From contig NZ_JASZYT010000012.1 in the NCBI RefSeq assembly GCF_030316765.1, positions 62,001-126,000 on the forward strand: DNA of 64,000 nt, read 5' to 3'. The first letter of the stretch is position 1. Every line of letters begins with the position of its first letter. The position numbers and the translations under genes were made by a program. The notes beneath the pieces were generated by a model. It was given only the letters and a program-made list of their open reading frames with translations, was not told the DNA's origin and searched no databases. The DNA is from Variovorax saccharolyticus (GTDB taxonomy: Bacteria > Pseudomonadota > Gammaproteobacteria > Burkholderiales > Burkholderiaceae_C). Below, piece by piece: positions 1 to 8,200 of the stretch.

Positions 1-1
1 C

Positions 2-181
2 AATAACACCTCCGGCGTTGCCGCGGCTTTTGCGAAGGTCCTGCCTGTCAAGTCGCTTCAAGGAGACGAGATGACGATCGGCGGAAAGGACCTGTTCGGG
101 TCCAACCAGCAGATCATCACGTGGACCTACATCGGCGAGATCAAGAACGGCGAGGCGGTTGCGGTCGGCAAGGTCAAGTAG
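2..181 (+). CDS. C-terminal end of a probable ABC transporter substrate-binding protein (partial)
   Basis: An open frame enters from the left edge and stops with TAG at 179-181, giving 59 residues. The tail reads like the last part of a branched-chain-amino-acid type periplasmic receptor: a segment around 'GGKDLFGSNQQIITWTY', then 'IGEIKNGEAVAVGKVK', matching the usual receptor ending in which a short strand is followed by 'I-K-x-G-x-x-V-x-V'. The start, signal peptide and ligand site lie outside the window. The family call rests on this short tail only. Confidence 0.5.
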   Translation, partial: NNTSGVAAAFAKVLPVKSLQGDEMTIGGKDLFGSNQQIITWTYIGEIKNGEAVAVGKVK

Positions 182-222
182 CCCGCGAATCGATTTTCTC
201 CGAACAGTACGAGCGCAATCCC

Positions 223-1083
223 ATGCTGAATTCAGCTACTACCGACGATGGTGTCTATGAGGTCTACGCGCTGCGGTATGCCAGCATGCCGGAGCGCCGA
301 TCCCTCGAGAACTTTCTGGTTCGCGACGGCATACACGACGGGCCCATGGCGCTCGAGTTCTACATCTGGATCGTTCGCAATGCACACCGGACCATCCTTG
401 TCGACACGGGATTTGGCCGAGAAGCGTTTGCCGGGCAACGCCCCTGGACGCTGATCATCGATCCGATTGAATCACTTGTTCAGCTCGGCATCGATGTCGA
501 GACGATCCAGGATGTGGTCATCACCCACCTGCACTGCGATCACGCCGGGAGCATCGACCGATTGCCGAACGCGCGTCTTCACGTTCAGGATGCCGAGGTC
601 AACTATGCGACCGGCCGGTGCATGTGCGAGTCCCATCTTCGGTACGGCTTCGAACTCGAGAACATCCTGACCCTGATGCGGCGCGTCTACTCGGAACGCG
701 TGTGCTTTCACGATGGCGACGCAAGTCCGTTTCCGGGCGTGTCGCTCCACCTGGTGCCGGGCCATACGCCGGGCATGCAGGTGGTTCGAGTCATGACGAA
801 ACGCGGGCCGGTGGTCTTGGCGTCCGATGCCAGCCACTACTACGCCAACTACCTGCGCAGGGCACCGTTCAAGCTCACCACCGATGCCATTGCCACGCTG
901 CGCTCCTACAACCGCTTGCTCGAATTGGCCGACGGAGCGGTAAGCCGGATCGTCCCGGGCCATGACCCCAAGGTGCGTGCGCTGTACCCCAAGCAGGAAG
1001 CAGGAGGGATCGAGCTCATCTGTCTTCACGAGGAGCCGGTCCACCATGACCTCGAAGCGCTCAGTCGGGTCGACAACTTCTGA
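223..1083 (+). CDS. Metallo-beta-lactamase-fold hydrolase, N-acyl-homoserine-lactonase-like
   Basis: A 286-residue metallo-hydrolase. The dinuclear zinc motif HLHCDH is present near residue 104, followed by the downstream ligands in GHTPGM, an Asp in ASDASHYY, and a final His in VPGHDPK. This layout and length fit the AttM/AiiA-type lactonases, which open the lactone ring of quorum-sensing signals, but the substrate cannot be read from sequence. I chose ATG 223 because an earlier in-frame GTG would overlap the end of the preceding gene. RibD-like gene follows after 8 bases, so the two are probably cotranscribed. No signal peptide is seen, so it is likely cytoplasmic. Confidence 0.8.
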   Translation: MLNSATTDDGVYEVYALRYASMPERRSLENFLVRDGIHDGPMALEFYIWIVRNAHRTILVDTGFGREAFAGQRPWTLIIDPIESLVQLGIDVETIQDVVITHLHCDHAGSIDRLPNARLHVQDAEVNYATGRCMCESHLRYGFELENILTLMRRVYSERVCFHDGDASPFPGVSLHLVPGHTPGMQVVRVMTKRGPVVLASDASHYYANYLRRAPFKLTTDAIATLRSYNRLLELADGAVSRIVPGHDPKVRALYPKQEAGGIELICLHEEPVHHDLEALSRVDNF

Positions 1084-1091
1084 GGCTCACC

Positions 1092-1820
1092 ATGCGTCCC
1101 AAAATAATCTGCCACATGGCCAGTTCGATCGATGGCCGTCTACTGGTGGCGCGCTGGACTCCGCTCCCAACGGAACTGGGGCCGAAGTTCGCAAGCATTT
1201 GCTACGAGTCGGTGGCATCAAAGCTGGAAGCGGACGGCTTCATCATCGGCCGCACGACGATGCAGGAATTTGCGGGCGTATCGGAGCAACCACCGTCGTT
1301 GCGATCTTCCACCAATCCGCGTCCGTTTCATCGAGCCCAGGCGGCCTGCACACCCGTAGCCGTCGTGGTGGACCCGCAGGGCAAGCTCCACTACAAGTCG
1401 CCCTCCCTTCAGGAGAGCCATGTTGTCGCCGTCCTCAGCGAGCGAGTCTCCGACTTCTACCTCGACGAGTTGAAGGCGGTCGGAATCTCCTATCTCTTTG
1501 CGGGCCCCGACGGCATGGACCTGCAAGTCGCCATGTTGTCGCTCGGAACGGACTTCCAAGTCAGGAAGATCCTGCTGGAGGGTGGAGGACGCATCAACGG
1601 TGCATTCCTGAAGGCCGGGCTGATCGATGAGTTGAGCGTGCTCGTCTATCCCTGCATCGACGGACTTTCAGGCGTGCCCAGCATCGTGGACTACGTGGGC
1701 AATGCAAACGAACGTCCGGCGCTGGGCTCTCGCCTTTGTCATCAGGCCACAGAGGTCCTGGACGGCGGCGTCACGTGGCTTCGCTATTCGATCGACAAGG
1801 ATCCTGCGTCAGTTCACTGA
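1092..1820 (+). CDS. RibD C-terminal-domain / dihydrofolate-reductase-like oxidoreductase
   Basis: A 242-residue protein of the RibD_C (dihydrofolate-reductase-fold) family. Typical marks are the N-terminal 'MASSIDGRL' strand-loop and the late 'LLEGGGRINGAFL' loop followed by 'GLIDEL', which in the family line the NADPH site. Stand-alone members reduce pterin or pyrimidine-like substrates; there is no deaminase domain, so this is not the full bifunctional RibD. It starts 8 bases after the lactonase-like gene. The specific substrate is unknown. Confidence 0.8.
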   Translation: MRPKIICHMASSIDGRLLVARWTPLPTELGPKFASICYESVASKLEADGFIIGRTTMQEFAGVSEQPPSLRSSTNPRPFHRAQAACTPVAVVVDPQGKLHYKSPSLQESHVVAVLSERVSDFYLDELKAVGISYLFAGPDGMDLQVAMLSLGTDFQVRKILLEGGGRINGAFLKAGLIDELSVLVYPCIDGLSGVPSIVDYVGNANERPALGSRLCHQATEVLDGGVTWLRYSIDKDPASVH

Positions 1821-1956
1821 CGGCCACTCGATACGTCAGGTCCGGGACGAGGCCGCGTCGAATGGCGTTCGCCTTTTGCGCACGCCGGCTGCTGAAAAAG
1901 GCCATGTACTTGCGTCGAGCCCTATTCCTATACTTATTTTTTGACAGAGGAACATC

Positions 1957-2715
1957 ATGACGAGACTGAAAGACAAGATCGCGATTGTGACGGGCGGTGG
2001 CTCCGGTATCGGACGCGGAATCGCATTGGCTTACGCCAAGGAAGGCGCTCACGTTGTCGTGGCCGACGTGAATCTTGCGGGTGCGCAGGAAACGATCGCG
2101 GGCGTCGAAGCGGCCGGACGACGTGGCCTGGCCATCCAGACCGACGTGGCATCGCCCGAACAAGTTGAATCCATGGTCGCCGCGGCGCACAAGGCGTTCG
2201 GACGAATTGACGTTCTCGTAAATGTTGCAGGCATCATCTATCCGGTTTCGCTCATGGACACCACCCTCGAGCAATGGGATCGGACGCTGGACATCAACCT
2301 GCGCGGCAACTTCCTGTGCATGCAAGCGGTCGGTCGCATCATGATCGAGCAGCGCAAGGGAAAGATCATCAACACCACTTCGATCCTGGGAAGTCGGGCG
2401 CGTGCTCAGCGCGGTGCGTACTGCGCTTCGAAGGCAGGCATCATCCTCCTCACCCAGACCGCGGCGATGGAACTGGGGCCACTCGGAATCGCCGTCAACG
2501 CCATCGCGCCCGGCTCGATCGAGACGCCGATGGTTCAAAGCGCCCCCTCGACGCCTGAAGCCGCGGCCAAAAAGGCGGCCGCAATTCCGCTGCAGCGCAG
2601 GGGTGACCCCGAGGATCTGACTGGCCCGGCGATTTTCCTGGCGTCCGACGATTCGGACTACGTGACAGGCGTCGTGCTCACGGTGGATGGTGGCATGACG
2701 GCTGGAATCGTCTAA
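1957..2715 (+). CDS. SDR-family NAD(P)-dependent oxidoreductase
   Basis: A classical short-chain dehydrogenase of 252 residues. It shows the cofactor loop TGGGSGIG near residue 12, the NVAG motif, and the catalytic Tyr-x-x-x-Lys in YCASKAG, with the C-terminal 'VLTVDGGMTAG' ending usual for FabG-like enzymes. The start is supported by a GAGG ribosome-binding site about 9 bases upstream. It stands alone between the RibD-like gene and a convergent SDR. Substrate unknown. Confidence 0.85.
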   Translation: MTRLKDKIAIVTGGGSGIGRGIALAYAKEGAHVVVADVNLAGAQETIAGVEAAGRRGLAIQTDVASPEQVESMVAAAHKAFGRIDVLVNVAGIIYPVSLMDTTLEQWDRTLDINLRGNFLCMQAVGRIMIEQRKGKIINTTSILGSRARAQRGAYCASKAGIILLTQTAAMELGPLGIAVNAIAPGSIETPMVQSAPSTPEAAAKKAAAIPLQRRGDPEDLTGPAIFLASDDSDYVTGVVLTVDGGMTAGIV

Positions 2716-2786
2716 CTTTCCCGATTGTTTGCCAGGTCGGACTGGTCGTCCAGCACTGTCCACAAAGGCGGGCGCTGACAAAAGGC

Positions 2787-3614
2787 TCACTGAGGAGCAA
2801 GCTCTCCATAGTGGTACGAAGCGGTGACGCCGCCGTCCATCAGGAAGTCGCTGCCAGTGATGAAGGCACCGTCCGCACCCATCAGGAGCGCGCCAACGGT
2901 TCCGACCTCATCCGGAGTACCGGCGCGCCCAACCGGGCAAAGCTCGATCATGCGTCGATAGCCGGCGCCCCGCGGCCCTGTCAGTTCGTCGTTCGCGAGC
3001 GGCGTGATGATGATGCCGGGGCTGATGGCGTTCACGCGCGCGCCGCGTTTGCCCCAGCGAACCGCTTCTGCCGACACACGCAACACATTTGCGCGCTTGG
3101 CCAATTGGTACGCATGCAGCGAGTCTTTCACCTGCTCGGCCTGCAGCATGGGCAGTGCCAGAAGTTGATCGGCTGGCGTCGTTGCAAGCGCCTTGTCTTG
3201 ATCGGCGGTCAATGCGCCGAGGCGATGCCCGGATTGCGAGGAGATGACGACACAGGAACCGCCGTTTGCGATGACGTCGCCAAATTCCTCGAGCAGGATC
3301 GCCGTGCCGTAGAGGTCAACAGCGAGGATCCTTTGCGGAGAGGCTTGCGACGGCGACACACCTGCCGCATGAATGACGCCGAAGACCTCACCCAGCGCAG
3401 TGGCCTCAGCGACCAAAGCGTGCACGGATTCTCTCGACGATACGTCGACGGTTGTCGTGCTGACATCGAAGCCCGCGTCTTTCATAACCTTGGCGGCTGC
3501 TTCAGCGTTGGCCTGAGTGATATCAGCGAGTAACACCTTCTTGCCGGCGCTGACGCGGCGGGCGATAGCCAATCCGATAGATCCGGCGCCGATGACGACG
3601 TTGACGTTGGTCAT
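2787..3614 (-). CDS. SDR-family oxidoreductase
   Basis: A 275-residue short-chain dehydrogenase. The N-terminal cofactor motif is GAGSIGLAIA, which is a shorter spacing than the classical TGxxxGIG. The catalytic Tyr-Lys pair sits in YQLAKRA, and the C-terminal 'SDFLMDGGV' is normal. The open frame extends upstream to 3695, but ATG 3614 is preceded by an AAGGAGA ribosome-binding site, so I start there. It converges with the SDR at 1957-2715. Substrate unknown. Confidence 0.8.
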   Translation of the reverse strand: MTNVNVVIGAGSIGLAIARRVSAGKKVLLADITQANAEAAAKVMKDAGFDVSTTTVDVSSRESVHALVAEATALGEVFGVIHAAGVSPSQASPQRILAVDLYGTAILLEEFGDVIANGGSCVVISSQSGHRLGALTADQDKALATTPADQLLALPMLQAEQVKDSLHAYQLAKRANVLRVSAEAVRWGKRGARVNAISPGIIITPLANDELTGPRGAGYRRMIELCPVGRAGTPDEVGTVGALLMGADGAFITGSDFLMDGGVTASYHYGELAPQ

Positions 3615-3736
3615 GATTTCTCCTTGAAGAGGGTTCAGGATGAAGGCTTCCTGCCAGCCAGTTGAAGCAATCTCGTGGCTCACACGCTTCAGCAAGAACA
3701 GGGGTGACGCCGCTCCCTGCTCCCTGCTTCCGATGG

Positions 3737-4144
3737 TCAGGGCTTCTTGAACACGTCCTTGGCTACCGAGATCGCGGTCACCGCGCTCGGCCAGCCGGCG
3801 TAGAACGCCAGGTGCGTGATGGTCTCGATCAACTCGTCCTGCGTCACGCCGTTCTCGCGCGCACGCACCATGTGGGGACGCAACTGGTCGGGCCGGTTCA
3901 TGGCGATCAGCGCACTGACCGTGATCAGGCTGCGATCCCGCTTCGAGAGGCCGGGACGCTCCCAGACATCTCCGAACAGCACGTTGTCGGTGAGCTCGGC
4001 GAACTTGGGCGAGATCTCGCCGAACTGCTGCTGGGCCGGCGTGGCACCCCTGACGGGTGCAGGCGGCGGCGTCTGCGCAGAGGCCGACGTCGCTGCGGAC
4101 AGCGCCACTGCGGCGCCGGCGAGGGTCTTTGCGATGGATCTCAT
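3737..4144 (-). CDS. Exported carboxymuconolactone-decarboxylase-family protein
   Basis: A 135-residue CMD-fold protein. Residues 1-24 form a Sec-type signal peptide ending in SASAQ, so the mature protein is likely periplasmic. The core 'RPHMVRARENGVTQDELIETITHLAFYAGWPSA' region (in part) is the CMD helical signature. No CxxC peroxidase pair is present, so it is not an AhpD-type peroxidase. The start overlaps the stop of the upstream cupin gene by four bases (ATGA), implying translational coupling in one transcript with the cupin and the alcohol dehydrogenase. Confidence 0.8.
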   Translation of the reverse strand: MRSIAKTLAGAAVALSAATSASAQTPPPAPVRGATPAQQQFGEISPKFAELTDNVLFGDVWERPGLSKRDRSLITVSALIAMNRPDQLRPHMVRARENGVTQDELIETITHLAFYAGWPSAVTAISVAKDVFKKP

Positions 4145-4626
4145 GGTTGGCTCCCGTATTGCGTATCGTTGACTTTCTCGAGCCAGTCGACGGCCTTGCC
4201 GTCCGACAGCTCCGTGATGGCCATGTGCGTCATGGCCGTGGTCGGTGCCGCGCCATGCCAGTGCTTCTGGCCCGGCGGAATCCAGACCACGTCGCCGGGC
4301 CGGATCTCCTGCACCGGATCGCCCCAACGTTGCACGCGGCCCGCGCCTGCCGTCACGACCAGTGTCTGGCCGACGGGGTGGGTGTGCCAGGCGGTGCGTG
4401 CGCCTGGCTCGAAGGTCACGTAGGACCCGGTCGCATGGGTCGGTCCGTTTGGCTTCGGGAACAAAGGGTCGACCCGCACGGTTCCGGTGAAGTAATCGGC
4501 CGACCCCTTGGCAGAAGCCTGGGAGCCGTTGCGTGCGATCTGCAGGCCAGTCTCGCTTTTCTCGTTCTGCGCGAACGCCGAGGCCGCCATCGAGAGGGAG
4601 ATTGCCGTCATGGCGAGGGATTTCAC
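4141..4626 (-). CDS. Exported cupin-domain protein
   Basis: A 161-residue single-domain cupin with a signal peptide of about 20 residues ending in SAFAQ. The first cupin motif is seen as TAWHTHPVGQTLVV and the second as RPGDVVWIPPGQKHWHGA, giving the His residues of a metal site. I use the GTG start at 4626 because an AAGGAGA ribosome-binding site lies 6-7 bases upstream. It lies between the alcohol dehydrogenase (20 bases upstream) and the CMD gene (overlapping), in a group often found together under LysR control in proteobacteria. Reaction unknown. Confidence 0.8.
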   Translation of the reverse strand: MKSLAMTAISLSMAASAFAQNEKSETGLQIARNGSQASAKGSADYFTGTVRVDPLFPKPNGPTHATGSYVTFEPGARTAWHTHPVGQTLVVTAGAGRVQRWGDPVQEIRPGDVVWIPPGQKHWHGAAPTTAMTHMAITELSDGKAVDWLEKVNDTQYGSQP

Positions 4627-4646
4627 GTGTTTCTCCTTCTTGGGGT

Positions 4647-5705
4647 TCAAACTGCGGGCAGCGTCGACATGTCGATCACGAAACGGTACTTGACGTCGCT
4701 CTTGAGCATGCGCTCGAAGGACGCGTTGATGTCTTCCATGCGAATAACCTCGATGTCGGAGGTGATGCCATGCTGGCCGCAGAAGTCGAGCATCTCCTGG
4801 GTCTCTGGCAAACCGCCGATCACCGAGCCCGCGACCGCCTTGCGGCCCATGACCATCGGCGCGCTGTTGAGCATCGGCTCCAGGGGGCCAAGGTAGCCGA
4901 CCAGCACCAGCGTGCCGCTGATAGCCAGCGTGGCCACATAGGGGTTGACGTCGTGCACGTAGGGCACCGTATCGATGATCAGGTCGAACGCGCCCTTCAC
5001 CGTCGCCATCTGCACTTCGTCGGTCGACAGGACGATACGATCGGCGCCGAGTCGGCGGGCGTCTTCTTCCTTGCCGGCCGAGCGGGTGAACAGCGTCACT
5101 TCGGCGCCCATGGCCTTGGCCAGCTTCAACGCCATGTGACCCAGCCCGCCGAGGCCCACCACCGCAACCTTGCTGCCGGTTCCGACCTTCCAGTGACGAA
5201 GCGGCGACCAGGTAGTGATGCCCGCGCATAGCAGCGGGGCGGCCCCCGGGAGATCAAGGCCATCGGGCACCTTCACGACGAACTTCTCCGAAACGACGAT
5301 GCACTCGGAGTAGCCGCCGAAGGTGGTCATGCCGTCATGCGGGTCGACGCCGTTATAGGTCGGCGTGAAGCCGTTCTCGCAGTATTGCTCGAGGCCGCGC
5401 GCGCAGGACCTGCAATGCTGACAGGAGTCGACCAGGCAACCGACGCCGACCGCGTCGCCGACCTTGAAGCGGGTCACCTCGGCGCCGACCTGGCGCACGC
5501 GGCCGACGATCTCGTGGCCGGGCACCATCGGGTACTTCGCGCCGCCCCAGTCGTTGCGGGCGTTGTGGATGTCGGAATGGCACACGCCGCAATAGAGGAT
5601 GTCGATCACGACATCGGTGGCGCGTGCTTCTCGGCGATCGAAGCGGAACAGGCCGAGGGAGGAGTTGGCGGAGTGGGCGGCGTAGCCGCGAGTATTCATG
5701 ACCAT
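4647..5705 (-). CDS. Zinc-dependent alcohol dehydrogenase, YahK/CAD-like
   Basis: A 352-residue medium-chain dehydrogenase of the cinnamyl-alcohol-dehydrogenase branch, expected to reduce aldehydes with NADPH. Catalytic zinc ligands are seen in CGVCHSD and GHE; the structural zinc site is the four-Cys run CQHCRSCARGLEQYC. The nucleotide-binding loop is VGLGGLGH. ATG at 5705 or 5699 would both serve. It heads the ADH-cupin-CMD transcript, and the shared 51-bp element begins 74 bases upstream of its start. Confidence 0.88.
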   Translation of the reverse strand: MVMNTRGYAAHSANSSLGLFRFDRREARATDVVIDILYCGVCHSDIHNARNDWGGAKYPMVPGHEIVGRVRQVGAEVTRFKVGDAVGVGCLVDSCQHCRSCARGLEQYCENGFTPTYNGVDPHDGMTTFGGYSECIVVSEKFVVKVPDGLDLPGAAPLLCAGITTWSPLRHWKVGTGSKVAVVGLGGLGHMALKLAKAMGAEVTLFTRSAGKEEDARRLGADRIVLSTDEVQMATVKGAFDLIIDTVPYVHDVNPYVATLAISGTLVLVGYLGPLEPMLNSAPMVMGRKAVAGSVIGGLPETQEMLDFCGQHGITSDIEVIRMEDINASFERMLKSDVKYRFVIDMSTLPAV

Positions 5706-5778
5706 GGTGCTGTTTTGGTGTGTGTTGTAAAGGGGCAATGGATGTGGCCTGTACGTGGCCTCCGACCGACTGGACATC

Positions 5779-5829
5779 ACTTTAGGCCGCGAAGCGCGCG
5801 GCAACTAGTCCGTGAGACCTTGAAAGACT
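5779..5829. promoter_or_regulatory. Copy A of a 51-bp spaced regulatory element
   Basis: Upstream of the alcohol dehydrogenase. Read on the plus strand it is ACTTTAG, 19 bases, CTAGTCC, 6 bases, CCTTGA, 2 bases, GACT. The same blocks with identical spacing occur at 7109-7159 and 14116-14166. On the transcribed minus strand the block CTAAAGT lies nearest the gene and could supply a -10 box (TAAAGT), with the other blocks lying where a LysR-type activator would bind. Function is inferred from repetition and position. Confidence 0.6.
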
Positions 5830-5864
5830 GGCAAGCCGCTGTTGATGATCTTGACGCGCAGCGC

Positions 5865-6737
5865 CTAAGGAATCTCGCGCACCAACCGCAACCCGATGCT
5901 GATGCCTCGGTAGTCCGGTTCATAGGCACGCCGAAATGCCGAACGCCAGCCGTCGCCGGTGCTGTGCCAACTTCCACCGCGCACCACCCGCTGGCTGCCA
6001 AAAAGCGGACCTTGCGGATCGCTGGACGGACTGCTTGCGTAGTAGTCAGGGTCGTACCGATCCTGCACCCACTCCCAGACGTTGCCGTGGACGTCGTGCA
6101 GGCCCCATGGGTTGGCTGGCTTCTGCCCGACCGGATGCGTGCCGCCTGTTGCGAAACTCTCGCCGTGCCAGGCATAGCGGTCGAGTTGGCCGGCGTCTTC
6201 CCCGAACGAATAGGCCGTCGTCGTGCCCGCCCTGGCCGCGTACTCCCACTCCGCTTCGGTCGGAAGACGGTAGAGAGCGACGCCTTCCTTCTCGTTCAGG
6301 CGCCGGATGAACTCCTGTGCGTCGTTCCACGAGACAGTGGCGGGATGCGTCGGCTTCGTGATACGGGCAGCCATGCCCGGCAGGTTGTAGTACGGGTTCG
6401 ATCGAGACAAGGTGTAGGGGTTGCTGCCCATCACCGCCTCCCACTGCGCCTGCGTAAGCTCGAAGCGCGCCAGGTAGAAGGACTTGCTGATCGTGACGGG
6501 GTGGCGGGGCTTCTCGCTTGCTGGCACTTCACGATTGACTTCGGTGGAACCCATCATGAAACTGCCGGCCGCAATCCGCGCAAACTCGACGCCGATCGAA
6601 TTGGTATAGGTGTCTGGGCGCTGAAGGCTGGAAGTTCGCGAGACGCCTTGCGCAGTCGCGACCTGGGCGCAGGCCGCGAGGGCCAGGGTCAGCGCAACTG
6701 GTGCCACCAACCTGTCGGAACGGGTATGCAGCCCCAC
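5865..6737 (-). CDS. SUMF1 / formylglycine-generating-enzyme-fold exported protein
   Basis: A 290-residue protein starting at GTG 6737, three bases after the DUF4148 gene. An N-terminal hydrophobic stretch ends in LALAAC, so it is exported and possibly a lipoprotein. The FGE-sulfatase fold is clear from RLPTEAEWEYAARAG, the HGNVWEWVQD segment and VRGGSWHSTGDGW. The paired active-site cysteines of true formylglycine-generating enzymes are absent (WHS where Cys is expected), so sulfatase maturation is unlikely. A structural or ligand-binding role in the envelope is more probable. Confidence 0.8.
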   Translation of the reverse strand: MGLHTRSDRLVAPVALTLALAACAQVATAQGVSRTSSLQRPDTYTNSIGVEFARIAAGSFMMGSTEVNREVPASEKPRHPVTISKSFYLARFELTQAQWEAVMGSNPYTLSRSNPYYNLPGMAARITKPTHPATVSWNDAQEFIRRLNEKEGVALYRLPTEAEWEYAARAGTTTAYSFGEDAGQLDRYAWHGESFATGGTHPVGQKPANPWGLHDVHGNVWEWVQDRYDPDYYASSPSSDPQGPLFGSQRVVRGGSWHSTGDGWRSAFRRAYEPDYRGISIGLRLVREIP

Positions 6738-6740
6738 CGC

Positions 6741-7037
6741 CTACAGACCAGCCGACGCTTCGTCTCCGAACACGTTGCCGGCGCGAGCCGTCTGCACGGC
6801 GTCGTTGCGCACAGAGACGCGGCTCAGTTGCAGGTCGCGCGCGGGTGTCACACCGGCCAGCAACGAATCACCGTAGGCATTGGCAGCGCGTGCGGCTGAA
6901 CGCGCTTCAGCCGCCACCTCGGCACGGCTGAGTTGCGAAACCGATGCAGGCACGCCTTGATACGTTTCGGCTTGAGCGATCGCCATGCCAAGCGTGGAAA
7001 GAACGAGCGTGCCGATGAGTTGGGTAGAAGTCTTCAT
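6741..7037 (-). CDS. DUF4148-family exported small protein
   Basis: A 98-residue protein with a signal peptide of about 23 residues ending in AIAQA. The mature part contains repeated short Ala/Arg-rich helices 'SRAEVAAEARSAARAAN' and 'SRVSVRNDAVQTARAGN', which is the DUF4148 repeat pattern common in Burkholderiales. Function is unknown in the family. It is divergent from the LysR gene at 7202 and the element at 7109 begins 72 bases upstream of its start. Confidence 0.75.
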   Translation of the reverse strand: MKTSTQLIGTLVLSTLGMAIAQAETYQGVPASVSQLSRAEVAAEARSAARAANAYGDSLLAGVTPARDLQLSRVSVRNDAVQTARAGNVFGDEASAGL

Positions 7038-7108
7038 GGAAATTTCCTTGAACATTCGAGATCGGAAGGTGGTGGAGGCCGATGCCTTTGAATGGGCGAC
7101 CTAGGGAT

Positions 7109-7159
7109 ACTTTAGAACCGCGGATTGGCATCGAATAGCCCATCCGGCCTTGAAGGACT
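7109..7159. promoter_or_regulatory. Copy B of the 51-bp spaced regulatory element
   Basis: Lies between the divergent DUF4148 (minus) and LysR (plus) genes. Blocks are ACTTTAG, 19 bases, ATAGCCC, 6 bases, CCTTGA, 2 bases, GACT; spacing is exactly that of copies A and C. Its place next to a divergent LysR gene is the classic position of an autoregulated LysR operator, so the LysR at 7202 is the best candidate binder. Confidence 0.6.
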
Positions 7160-7201
7160 ACAAAGCTGGAGTTGATAATCAGCATCTACAGGAATCCCTT
7201 C

Positions 7202-8170
7202 ATGCCCATCAATGAGCTGCGCTCCATCGCGACATTCGTCAAAACCGCCGAGTTGGGCAGCCTGAGGCAGGCTGCCGTATCACAAGGCATGACGCCGCAG
7301 GCGGCCAGCCAGGCCCTGGCCCAACTGGAGCGACACCTGGGGGTGCGCTTGTTTCATCGCACCACGCGCAGCATGTCCCTCACGGACGAGGGGCGGCAAT
7401 TTCTCGAGGCCGCACAACCTCCCTTGATCGGCATGCAACGCGCACTCGAGATGGCGCGCCAGGCCACAGATGGAATCGCGGGACCCTTGCGCATCGTCGG
7501 CCCGAGCTCAGTCTTTGCCCCGGTTCTCTGGCCACTGCTGGACGAGTTCTGCCGCCGCTACCCTGAAGTGCAGCCCGACGTCCAATTGGACGACCGCATC
7601 GGCAATTGGGTCGAAGACCGGGTCGATGTCGGATTCAGGGTCGGGCCCTCCCCGGCAGAGGGCGTTATCGCGCGCAGGCTCTTCCCGCTTCAGCTCATCA
7701 TCTGCGCCGCGCCCGACTACCTGATCCGCCATGGCGTACCTGACAGCCTGGGCAGCCTCGCGACGCATCGCTGCAGCGCATTCAGGCACCCGGGCACGGG
7801 GCGCGTCCTGCCTTGGTTTGTAAAGACCAACGACGGCTTGAGCGACCACCACGTGGTACCCGCGTTGACGGTAAATGATGAAGCACTTGAGACCGAAGCG
7901 GTGCTGGCCGGTCACGTGATCGGGTTGTTGACTGGCGTCGCAGCCGCCCCTCACATCCGGACGGGACGGCTGGTGCCGCTGCTCATCAAGCACATAGCAG
8001 ACAAGTCCAGCGTGTTCGTCTATTACGGCAGCCGATCGGCTCAGCCGGCACGCGTGCGGGCCTTCATCGATGTGGCGGTTGAGTTGCTCGTGGACAACCC
8101 CGCATTCGTCCTGACGGCGAAGGAACTGATCTCAGCGGAAGCCAAGGGCCGCAAAGCGGCCCGTGCCTGA
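7202..8170 (+). CDS. LysR-family transcriptional regulator
   Basis: A 322-residue LysR regulator. The winged helix-turn-helix occupies residues 1-60, with the recognition region 'GMTPQAASQALAQLE' and the typical 'RLFHRTTRSMSLTDEG' wing. The rest is the periplasmic-binding-protein-like effector domain. I start at ATG 7202, which gives the standard N-terminus. It is divergent from DUF4148/SUMF1 and is likely to control it, the alcohol dehydrogenase group, and the RND operon through the shared element. Confidence 0.88.
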   Translation: MPINELRSIATFVKTAELGSLRQAAVSQGMTPQAASQALAQLERHLGVRLFHRTTRSMSLTDEGRQFLEAAQPPLIGMQRALEMARQATDGIAGPLRIVGPSSVFAPVLWPLLDEFCRRYPEVQPDVQLDDRIGNWVEDRVDVGFRVGPSPAEGVIARRLFPLQLIICAAPDYLIRHGVPDSLGSLATHRCSAFRHPGTGRVLPWFVKTNDGLSDHHVVPALTVNDEALETEAVLAGHVIGLLTGVAAAPHIRTGRLVPLLIKHIADKSSVFVYYGSRSAQPARVRAFIDVAVELLVDNPAFVLTAKELISAEAKGRKAARA

Positions 8171-8200
8171 GCGCGAGCCCGGTGATCTCCGGTGCCACAG

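Noticed and set aside
5337..6899. A 520-codon plus-strand open frame
   Set aside because: Antisense to the alcohol dehydrogenase and SUMF1-like genes; no family features.
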